A DNA stretch of 10,496 nucleotides. Origin: Firmicutes bacterium UBA1535 (lineage in GTDB: Bacteria; Bacillota; Clostridia; Tissierellales; Sedimentibacteraceae). Of this stretch, positions 5,544-10,496 are shown piece after piece. Position numbers and translations under genes: made by a program. A model generated the notes under the pieces. The model saw only the letters and a list, made by a program, of their open reading frames with translations. It was not told the DNA's origin and searched no databases. Where the stretch lies: assembly GCA_002323775.1 (NCBI GenBank), contig DCPV01000051.1, forward strand, positions 1-10,496, given 5' to 3'. Every line of letters starts with the position of its first letter. Position 1 is the stretch's first letter.

Positions 5544-6122
5544 ATGAAGTTTTGTGAAAAAATTACAGAAAATTTAGCAGCTAATGGTATCATAGCATAT
5601 GAAGATAAGGACCTATATACATATGGATTTAAACAAGGCTCATTAATACTGTTAAACATAATAACAACTATAATAATAGGCCTTATCTTTAATGTGTTAT
5701 GGCAATGTATTGTGTTTTTACTAGCTTATGTTCCTCTTAGGTCGTATGCCGGAGGATATCACGCTAGAACTCAATTGCGATGCTATTTATTTTCAATAAT
5801 CTTGATGATAGTAGTTTCTTTTATAATAAAATATATACCTTGGAATGAATTAAGCATTATGGTATTAACTTTAGTATCTAGTGGGGTGATACTAAAGCTC
5901 GCACCTATTGCTGATGCAAATAAACCTCTTGACATAAAAGAAGAACAGGTTTATAAAGTAAAATCAAGATTAATTTTATTATTTGAAGTATTTCTGATAT
6001 GTGTATTTGTTAAATTGAGTTATATCCAAATATCAATATGTATAATGATTTCAATAACGGCACTATCAATAATGCTGTTAATTAGTTGCAAAAACAAACT
6101 ATTTAAACGTGTTGTAAGTTAG
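5544..6122 (+). CDS. agrB: AgrB-like membrane cysteine peptidase, pheromone processing
   Basis: A 192-residue AgrB-family protein that should cleave the AgrD tail and form the thiolactone in the cytoplasmic membrane. The catalytic pair is visible: H73 in R-S-Y-A-G-G-Y-H-A and C80 in Q-L-R-C-Y, with the same spacing of seven as H77/C84 of S. aureus AgrB. The family motif A-P-I-A-D-A-N-K-P-L (120-129) is present. Hydrophobic segments lie near 32-49, 51-66, 80-97, 102-120, 142-160 and 162-181. Length is normal and all key residues are intact. There is no recognisable Shine-Dalgarno sequence before the ATG (ATTTTAGTAAAG), and the agrD stop is only five bases away, so translation is probably coupled to agrD by reinitiation. 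This would keep enzyme levels below precursor levels. Confidence 0.93.
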   Translation: MKFCEKITENLAANGIIAYEDKDLYTYGFKQGSLILLNIITTIIIGLIFNVLWQCIVFLLAYVPLRSYAGGYHARTQLRCYLFSIILMIVVSFIIKYIPWNELSIMVLTLVSSGVILKLAPIADANKPLDIKEEQVYKVKSRLILLFEVFLICVFVKLSYIQISICIMISITALSIMLLISCKNKLFKRVVS

Positions 6123-6201
6123 TCTTAAATTTGGACAACAAGCCTATCAAAAAATTAAATATATAAATTAGAGATATTATATATAAAATTAGTGGTTTTG
6201 C

Positions 6202-6243
6202 CTATGCAGTTAAACGTTTAAGCATAGTAAGAGTAGGTATAAT
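6202..6243 (+). promoter_or_regulatory. promoter of the Cys-rich gene with palindrome over the -35 region
   Basis: A perfect TATAAT lies at 6238-6243 with no good -35 box (CGTTTA, 17-base spacing). The -35 region is covered by an inverted repeat: CTATGC, then bulge AG, then TTAAAC (6202-6215) against GTTTAAGCATAG (6216-6227), twelve pairs in all, with the perfect palindrome TTAAACGTTTAA at its centre. This is a good candidate operator controlling the gene that follows. Confidence 0.5.
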
Positions 6244-6271
6244 TTCTACAAGAAAAGTATAGATTGAAATT

Positions 6272-6508
6272 ATGTGGTTCAAGAAAAGACAATAGTAATC
6301 AGGTTGGTATATCAGGCTGTATAGCCTGTGTTATGGTTGCGGGGGGTGTATGTACATTTGCGAGGACAATTGTTGTGGCAATTGTTATTCTAAGATATGT
6401 AGAAATAGTGGATGTACTAAAGTTCGTGTTAATAAATGTAATAAGATATGTAGTGATAGTTGTACTAGAAAAGCAGGAATTTGTGTAGACAATAGGTTGT
6501 TTAATTAA
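6272..6508 (+). pseudogene. very cysteine-rich small peptide gene, probably with two frameshifts
   Basis: An open frame from ATG 6350 to TAA 6508 encodes 52 residues with ten cysteines: M-Y-I-C-E-D-N-C-C-G-N-C, then Y-S-K-I-C-R-N-S-G-C, K-C-N-K-I-C-S-D-S-C and G-I-C-V-D-N. Cysteines continue upstream of that ATG in the same frame (C-Y-G-C-G-G-C), before which stops appear at 6293-6298. A coherent longer protein results if one base is removed from the A4 near 6284 and one base is added near 6330: M-W-F-K-K from 6272, then D-N-S-N-Q-V-G-I-S-G-C-I-A-C, then the Cys-rich part, about 78 residues with 14 cysteines. It has its own candidate promoter, but no good Shine-Dalgarno site before 6272, and GGGGGG only three bases before 6350. 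It could be a modified peptide precursor, a metal-binding peptide or a decayed gene; I do not recognise the family. Confidence 0.5.
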
Positions 6509-6524
6509 AAATTATTAGCCATAC

Positions 6525-6567
6525 ATTAAACTATCAATCTTTATAATATAAAGATTGATAGTTTAAT
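6525..6567. repeat. 21-bp perfect inverted repeat between the Cys-rich gene and rlmB
   Basis: The 21 bases at 6525-6545 are exactly complementary to 6547-6567 with a single central A. Four more pairs (CCAT 6519-6522, ATGG 6572-6575) lie outside a small internal loop. The RNA hairpin would be very stable. No T run follows, so it may end the agrD-agrB-Cys-rich transcript unconventionally, or be a small mobile or structural repeat. Confidence 0.6.
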
Positions 6568-6641
6568 AGTAATGGTTATTTGTGTAGGTATAAATTAACC
6601 ACATGTACAAAGCTTTATCAAAAATAAAGAAGTGTAATCTC

Positions 6642-6661
6642 ATTAATAAAGTTTTATTAAT
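6642..6661. repeat. AT-only inverted repeat upstream of rlmB
   Basis: ATTAATAAA (6642-6650) and TTTATTAAT (6653-6661) are complementary around two bases. It is built of A and T only and lies just upstream of the rlmB promoter region. Function is doubtful. Confidence 0.25.
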
Positions 6662-6691
6662 TATTTTGTAGTATTTTATAAAAAAATCGTG

Positions 6692-6697
6692 TATAAT
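6692..6697 (+). promoter_or_regulatory. -10 box of the rlmB-yacP transcript
   Basis: TATAAT preceded directly by TG stands 45 bases before the rlmB start. The -35 region is weak (TAGTAT at 17-base spacing), so the call rests on the -10 box and position. Confidence 0.4.
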
Positions 6698-6741
6698 ATA
6701 ACTCAAAAGAAATTAAGGACTTAGAAAGGAACTTGAGTTAT

Positions 6742-7476
6742 ATGAGAAAAATTGAAGGCAAAAATCCTGTTATTGAGGCTTTGAAAAGTGATGCAGGGTT
6801 AGATACTATATATATTAATAAGGAAATGGCGGAGAGTGCTGCTGTTAAGATTGCTATGCTGGCAAAGGAAAAAAATGTTATTGTCAAGTATGTTGACAAG
6901 CAAGCTTTGGCAAGACTTTCAGAGGGAAACAGACATCAAGGTGTTATCGCTGAGGCATTAGAATATGAATATAAAGAGATAGAGGATATTTTTAAGCTTG
7001 CAAATAACAAGAATGAAAAGCCATTTATTTTAATATTAGATGAAATAACAGATGTTCATAATTTAGGTGCTATTATCAGAACAGCAGAGTGCTGTGGGGC
7101 TCATGGAATTATTATTCCTAAGCATAGGGCAGCTGGTGTTAATTCTGTTGTTGCAAAAACATCAGCAGGAGCTGTTGAATACCTGCCGGTTGTTAGGGTT
7201 ACTAATATAAATCAGACGATAGAAGAATTAAAGGAAAAAGGCCTTTGGATATATGGCGCCGATATGGCAGGAGAAAAATATATACACGAAGAAAAGCTTG
7301 ATGGAGCAGTAGGTATAGTGATAGGCAGTGAGGGCAAGGGCATAAGCAGACTTATCAAGGAAAATTGCGATAGTCTGATAAAAATACCTATGAAGGGCAA
7401 TGTTTCATCATTAAATGCTTCCTGTGCTGCATCTATAATAATATATGAAGTGCTGAGACAACGAGGGATACAGTGA
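6742..7476 (+). CDS. rlmB: 23S rRNA (guanosine-2'-O)-methyltransferase RlmB, TrmH/SPOUT family
   Basis: A 244-residue SPOUT-class enzyme; the family member RlmB methylates the ribose of G2251 in the peptidyl-transferase region of 23S rRNA. Residues 1-75 form the small substrate-binding domain (I-E-G-K-N-P-V-I-E-A-L near the start, R-H-Q-G-V-I-A at 64-70). The catalytic knot shows motif 1 N-L-G-A-I-I-R-T-A-E (107-116, R113), motif 2 I-G-S-E-G-K-G-I-S (194-202, E197) and motif 3 N-V-S-S-L-N-A-S (220-227). Length is normal. I take the ATG at 6742 rather than the in-frame TTG at 6733, because AAAGGA (6725-6730) is eleven bases from the ATG and only two from the TTG. yacP follows after 63 bases, probably in the same operon, as in many Firmicutes. 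A tRNA target within the same superfamily is less likely given the context. Confidence 0.93.
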   Translation: MRKIEGKNPVIEALKSDAGLDTIYINKEMAESAAVKIAMLAKEKNVIVKYVDKQALARLSEGNRHQGVIAEALEYEYKEIEDIFKLANNKNEKPFILILDEITDVHNLGAIIRTAECCGAHGIIIPKHRAAGVNSVVAKTSAGAVEYLPVVRVTNINQTIEELKEKGLWIYGADMAGEKYIHEEKLDGAVGIVIGSEGKGISRLIKENCDSLIKIPMKGNVSSLNASCAASIIIYEVLRQRGIQ

Positions 7477-7539
7477 AAAATTTTTGCATATTAAATTTAA
7501 AAGTAGTTTATGCCCTCAAGGAAAGGAATGTAATATGAC

Positions 7540-8061
7540 ATGCCTCGCACTAAAAAAGAATATCTGTTTATTGATGGATATAATATTATAAATCAATGGA
7601 AAACACTTAAAAATTATACCGATAGCATAGAAAATAGTCGAAATAAGCTTATTGAAAATTTAATCGAATACAAGGCATATAAAGGAATAAATGTTGTCGT
7701 TGTTTTTGATGCGCACATGGTTAAGGGAAGCAGTGAAAAGAAAGAATATATATCAGGAGTAGAAGTTGTATACACCAAGGAGAATGAAACAGCAGACAGC
7801 TATATAGAAAGACAGTTAGATAAAATCGGGAGAGCTGAAATAGTTAGAGTTGCAACATCTGACAATTATATTCAACAAATTGTACTGGCTCGTGGCGGCA
7901 CAAGATTGTCTGCTGAGGAGATGTATATAGAAATTACAAATACTAAAAATGAAATAAGGCTAAAAACCGACACAATTAAACAGGATAACATAAAAATACA
8001 CAATGTTCTTGATTTATCCACCATTGAAAAGCTAGAAAAGTTAAGAAATACTATTAAATGA
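7540..8061 (+). CDS. yacP: YacP/Rae1-like NYN-domain ribonuclease
   Basis: A 173-residue protein of the YacP family, a PIN-like NYN-domain ribonuclease. The B. subtilis homologue (Rae1) cuts mRNA in the ribosomal A site. The acidic residues of the fold are visible: D12 in L-F-I-D-G-Y-N-I-I, D57 in V-V-F-D-A-H, D86 in E-N-E-T-A-D-S, and D108 in A-T-S-D-N. The R-G-G-T-R-L-S-A-E-E motif (118-127) is also typical. Length matches the family. AAAGGA (7522-7527) is twelve bases before the ATG; the other nearby ATGs (7528, 7535) are out of frame. It lies 63 bases after rlmB and about 90 bases before sigH, in the standard order. The role in A-site mRNA cleavage is transferred from the homologue. Confidence 0.9.
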   Translation: MPRTKKEYLFIDGYNIINQWKTLKNYTDSIENSRNKLIENLIEYKAYKGINVVVVFDAHMVKGSSEKKEYISGVEVVYTKENETADSYIERQLDKIGRAEIVRVATSDNYIQQIVLARGGTRLSAEEMYIEITNTKNEIRLKTDTIKQDNIKIHNVLDLSTIEKLEKLRNTIK

Positions 8062-8062
8062 C

Positions 8063-8090
8063 TTGACTAATGAAAAAATTTTTGTATAAT
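8063..8090 (+). promoter_or_regulatory. promoter of sigH
   Basis: TTGACT (8063-8068) and a perfect TATAAT (8085-8090) are separated by 16 bases, immediately after the yacP stop and about 60 bases before the sigH start. It is the best sigma-A-type match among the genes in this half of the window, so sigH can be transcribed on its own. Confidence 0.7.
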
Positions 8091-8153
8091 TATATTTACT
8101 TAGCGATAGTTGTTGAATAATTTTGTGTAATAGATACTTGGGGGATGTATATT

Positions 8154-8804
8154 ATGGAATTTTTATTTAAAAATACATATGAGTATGCTAAAGATTTTTA
8201 TAGCGGAATGACTGATGAGGAATTGATTATTGAACTTCGAAAAGGCAATTCCTATGCAGAGGAGTGCTTGTTTAAACGTTATATTTGTGTTTCAAGGAAA
8301 ATTATATCTTCATTTTATTTAGTAGGTGCTGAGACGGATGATTTGTTTCAGGAATCTATGATAGGTTTATATAAAGCTATTAAGGAGTACAAGCTCGATA
8401 GAGATTGCTCCTTTAAATGCTATGCCATAACTTGTATGAAAAGGCATATTATCACAATCATACGAAGAAGTGCAAGGAAAAAGCACAGTCCTCTTAACAA
8501 TTATATTTCATTTAACAATACATTAAACGAGGATAATGAGGTTTATATGCCAGAAAAAATTAGCAACGATATTGTTAATGACCCGGAATATATTATTGTT
8601 TCAAAAGAGCGTGAAGATATTGTAACATGTATGCTTGAAAATAATTTAAGTAAATTTGAAAAGAAAGTTTTATCTTGCTATTTTTCAGGACTAAGCTACA
8701 ATCAATCATCTGTTGCACTTAACACTGATGAGAAAGCTATAGACAATGCTTTGCAAAGAATAAAAAAGAAAATCAAGGACGGCTTAAAGTCTGTTTATTA
8801 TTAA
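8154..8804 (+). CDS. sigH: RNA polymerase sigma factor SigH (sigma-30)
   Basis: A 216-residue sigma-70-family factor. M-T-D-E-E-L-I-I-E-L-R-K-G-N opens the conserved part. Region 2 contains D-D-L-F-Q-E-S-M-I-G-L-Y-K-A-I (core binding and -10 recognition) and the following S-F-K-C-Y-A-I-T-C-M-K-R-H-I. Region 4 contains L-S-K-F-E-K-K-V-L, G-L-S-Y-N-Q-S-S-V-A-L and A-L-Q-R-I-K-K-K-I, the -35 recognition helix-turn-helix. Position after yacP and before tuf is the standard sigH location. In spore formers SigH drives early sporulation and stationary-phase genes; in others it may act in competence or stress. I choose ATG 8154 over ATG 8145, because GGGGG (8140-8144) abuts the latter and is nine bases before the former. 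Confidence 0.92.
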   Translation: MEFLFKNTYEYAKDFYSGMTDEELIIELRKGNSYAEECLFKRYICVSRKIISSFYLVGAETDDLFQESMIGLYKAIKEYKLDRDCSFKCYAITCMKRHIITIIRRSARKKHSPLNNYISFNNTLNEDNEVYMPEKISNDIVNDPEYIIVSKEREDIVTCMLENNLSKFEKKVLSCYFSGLSYNQSSVALNTDEKAIDNALQRIKKKIKDGLKSVYY

Positions 8805-8820
8805 AAACAAACGTTTGCTT
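8805..8820. promoter_or_regulatory. palindrome with core CAAACGTTTG
   Basis: CAAACGTTTG (8808-8817) is a perfect palindrome that extends to 16 bp with one mismatch (8807/8818). It starts at the base after the sigH stop. It resembles operators of LacI-family repressors, which commonly have a central CG, and shares AAACGTTT with the palindrome at 6210-6221. No regulated promoter follows closely, so function is uncertain. Confidence 0.3.
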
Positions 8821-8840
8821 AAAATGTATAATGAAGAATT

Positions 8841-8863
8841 AAAACTTAAAATTACTAAGTTTT
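8841..8863 (+). terminator. terminator-like hairpin behind sigH
   Basis: AAAACTTA (8841-8848) pairs with TAAGTTTT (8856-8863) around a 7-base loop. The stem has one G-C pair and only a four-T tail, so it is a weak terminator candidate. Confidence 0.4.
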
Positions 8864-9105
8864 GAAATAAACATTATAATCTTATCAACTAATATTATTT
8901 ATAATTAAAATATTCTTTGAAATACTACTAATAACAAAAAATAACAGTTCCTTATCGACACTAATTAAAAAATTTCCTTTTATGTAATAAAGCTGCAATT
9001 ATATATAATTCATAAAAAAATAAAATATAAGTATATTTGAAGTAAAATGGTGAAATAAAAATTCAATATATAAGTACATATAGGAAAAATTTATAAAATT
9101 TAATC

Positions 9106-9134
9106 TTGCATTAGCACATTCGCTCTGCTATAAT
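9106..9134 (+). promoter_or_regulatory. strong promoter of tRNA-Thr and tuf
   Basis: TTGCAT (9106-9111) and TATAAT (9129-9134) are 17 bases apart. The -10 box is extended (TGC before TATAAT). It lies 35 bases upstream of the tRNA. No terminator is seen between the tRNA and tuf, so the two may be co-transcribed and separated by tRNA processing. Confidence 0.7.
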
Positions 9135-9168
9135 ATAGCGGTAGGCAAATAGGCTACGATAAAGTAAC

Positions 9169-9244
9169 GCCTGCGTGGCGCAGGAGGTAGCGCATTTGCA
9201 TGGTAAGCAAAAGGTCACCAGTTCGAATCTGGTCGTAGGCTCCA
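9169..9244 (+). tRNA. tRNA-Thr (anticodon GGT)
   Basis: A 76-base cloverleaf with encoded CCA. The acceptor stem GCCTGCG pairs with CGTAGGC (one G-T). The D stem is GCGC/GCGC. The anticodon stem TTTGC/GCAAA encloses loop ATGGTAA, giving anticodon GGT, which reads ACC and ACT threonine codons. The T stem ACCAG/CTGGT encloses TTCGAAT. The discriminator base is T, usual for tRNA-Thr. It lies 57 bases before tuf. Confidence 0.95.
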
Positions 9245-9301
9245 AATTAAAAATTAAATTATTTGTCTCTATAGGAGGCAATATCATAGGAGGAAATAAA
9301 A

Positions 9302-10495
9302 ATGGCAAAAGCAAAATTCGAAAGAAATAAGCCACACGTAAACATAGGAACAATAGGCCACGTTGATCATGGTAAGACGACATTGACAGCAGCAATAACA
9401 ATGGTATTAAACAAGAGATTAGGAACAGGCGAAGCTGTTGCATTTGACAAAATAGATAAGGCACCAGAGGAAAGAGAAAGAGGAATCACAATATCAACAT
9501 CACACGTAGAGTATGAGACAAACAACAGACACTACGCACACGTTGACTGCCCAGGCCATGCTGACTATGTAAAGAATATGATAACAGGAGCAGCACAAAT
9601 GGACGGAGGAATCTTGGTAGTATCGGCAGCAGATGGTCCGATGCCACAAACAAGAGAGCACATCTTGTTGTCAAGACAGGTAGGGGTTCCAAAGTTAGTA
9701 GTATTCTTAAACAAAGAAGATATGGTAGATGATCCAGAGTTAATCGAATTGGTAGAGATGGAATTAAGAGAAATGCTAGCAGAGTATGACTTTGATGGAG
9801 ATAACACACCAATAGTAAAAGGATCAGCATTAAGAGCATTAGAAGATCCATCAAGCGAATGGGGAGATAAAATCCTTCAATTAATGGAAGCAGTAGATAC
9901 GTGGATACCAACACCAGAGAGAGACTCAGAAAAACCATTCTTGATGCCAGTAGAAGATGTATTCTCAATCACAGGTAGAGGAACAGTAGCAACAGGTAGA
10001 GTTGAAAGAGGAGTGTTGAAGGTACAAGATAAGGTTCATATAATAGGACTAGCAGATGAGCCAAAAGAAACAGTATGTACAGGAGTAGAAATGTTCAGAA
10101 AATTGTTGGATCAAGCGGAAGCAGGAGACAACATAGGAGCATTGTTAAGAGGAGTACAAAGAACGGATATTGAGAGAGGTCAAGTATTAGCGAAACCAGG
10201 ATCAATAACACCACATACAAACTTCTTGGCAGAGGTATATGTATTGACAGCAGGAGAAGGTGGAAGACATACACCATTCTTCAAAGGATACAGACCACAA
10301 TTTTACTTCAGAACAACAGACGTAACAGGATCTATCCAATTACCAGAAGGAGTAGAGATGGTAATGCCAGGAGACAACGCAACATTTGAAGTAGATTTAA
10401 TCACACCAATAGCAATGGATGAAGGATTAAGATTTGCTATCAGAGAAGGCGGAAGAACAGTAGGTTCTGGAGTCGTTTCTAAAATATTGAAATAA
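9302..10495 (+). CDS. tuf: translation elongation factor Tu
   Basis: A complete 397-residue EF-Tu, the GTPase that delivers aminoacyl-tRNA to the ribosome. The GTP-binding motifs are intact: G-H-V-D-H-G-K-T at 19-26, R-G-I-T at 60-63 (switch I), D-C-P-G-H at 82-86 with the catalytic histidine H86, N-K-E-D at 137-140 and G-S-A-L at 174-177. Domains 2 and 3 follow (about 210-300 and 305-397), ending [17 protein letters not shown] (9288-9293) is eight bases before the ATG. A second AGGAGG at 9273-9278 lies 15 bases upstream of it. Codon choice (many AGA, GCA, GTA, CCA) differs from the AT-richer agr genes, as expected for a highly expressed gene. In this position rpmG, secE and nusG usually follow, outside the window. 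Confidence 0.98.
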   Translation: MAKAKFERNKPHVNIGTIGHVDHGKTTLTAAITMVLNKRLGTGEAVAFDKIDKAPEERERGITISTSHVEYETNNRHYAHVDCPGHADYVKNMITGAAQMDGGILVVSAADGPMPQTREHILLSRQVGVPKLVVFLNKEDMVDDPELIELVEMELREMLAEYDFDGDNTPIVKGSALRALEDPSSEWGDKILQLMEAVDTWIPTPERDSEKPFLMPVEDVFSITGRGTVATGRVERGVLKVQDKVHIIGLADEPKETVCTGVEMFRKLLDQAEAGDNIGALLRGVQRTDIERGQVLAKPGSITPHTNFLAEVYVLTAGEGGRHTPFFKGYRPQFYFRTTDVTGSIQLPEGVEMVMPGDNATFEVDLITPIAMDEGLRFAIREGGRTVGSGVVSKILK

Positions 10496-10496
10496 A

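Larger units (their letters stand above)
8805..9168. other. 364-bp gap between sigH and tRNA-Thr
   Basis: Very AT-rich. It holds a palindrome right after sigH (8805-8820), a weak terminator-like hairpin (8841-8863) and the tRNA promoter (9106-9134), described separately. I see no coding frame or other structure between about 8865 and 9100. Confidence 0.5.

Noticed and set aside
6264..6488. A 74-codon plus-strand open frame starting at TTG behind agrB.
   Set aside because: No ribosome binding site; the second half is a monotonous V/I/L string, while the neighbouring frame gives a coherent Cys-rich peptide. Its first half (residues with G-C-I-A-C) is used in the reconstructed Cys-rich gene instead.
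9111..9968. Long minus-strand open frames opposite the tRNA and tuf.
   Set aside because: They are antisense to a certain tRNA and to tuf, lack ribosome binding sites, and reflect the biased codon use of tuf.
1..10496. CRISPR arrays, insertion sequences, or tandem repeats.
   Set aside because: I saw no regularly spaced repeats, no transposase motifs and no terminal repeats with target duplications.

Overview
This 10.5 kb window looks like a chromosomal segment of a low-GC Gram-positive anaerobe of the class Clostridia. The evidence is an AT-rich sequence, Shine-Dalgarno sites of the AAAGGAG/AGGAGG type, and the housekeeping order mrnC ... rlmB - yacP - sigH - tRNA-Thr - tuf, which is typical of Firmicutes. 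I cannot name a genus from the sequence alone.

Layout. The left edge holds the last 51 codons of mrnC (Mini-ribonuclease III) and a hairpin terminator. Next comes a convergent minus-strand gene for a THUMP plus FtsJ-fold RNA 2'-O-methyltransferase resembling RlmM. A divergent plus-strand gene encodes a Cro/C1-type (XRE) DNA-binding domain fused to about eight membrane helices. After a 311-bp gap with strong inverted repeats there is a complete agr-like quorum-sensing locus in the order agrA - agrC - agrD - agrB. AgrA is a LytTR response regulator whose reading frame breaks at a run of nine T. AgrC is the sensor kinase. AgrD is a 47-residue pheromone precursor with predicted ring C-T-W-I-V. 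AgrB is the membrane peptidase that would process AgrD. Behind agrB lies a very cysteine-rich small gene, apparently broken by two compensating frameshifts, followed by a 21-bp inverted repeat. The conserved block then resumes with rlmB, yacP (NYN ribonuclease), sigH, tRNA-Thr(GGT) and tuf, which is complete and ends one base before the window does.

How it fits together. In the expected circuit AgrB cleaves and cyclises AgrD, the secreted thiolactone binds AgrC, and AgrC phosphorylates AgrA, which activates the agrD promoter. That promoter has a good -10 box, a poor -35 box and repeated TTCG motifs, as expected of an activator-dependent promoter. The T9 frameshift means full-length AgrA is made only by slippage or re-mutation, so the system may be phase-variable, slippage-controlled or dying (or the break is a sequencing error). 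The roughly 6.5 kb between mrnC and rlmB (methyltransferase, XRE-membrane regulator, agr, Cys-rich gene) looks like accessory DNA lodged in a housekeeping block.
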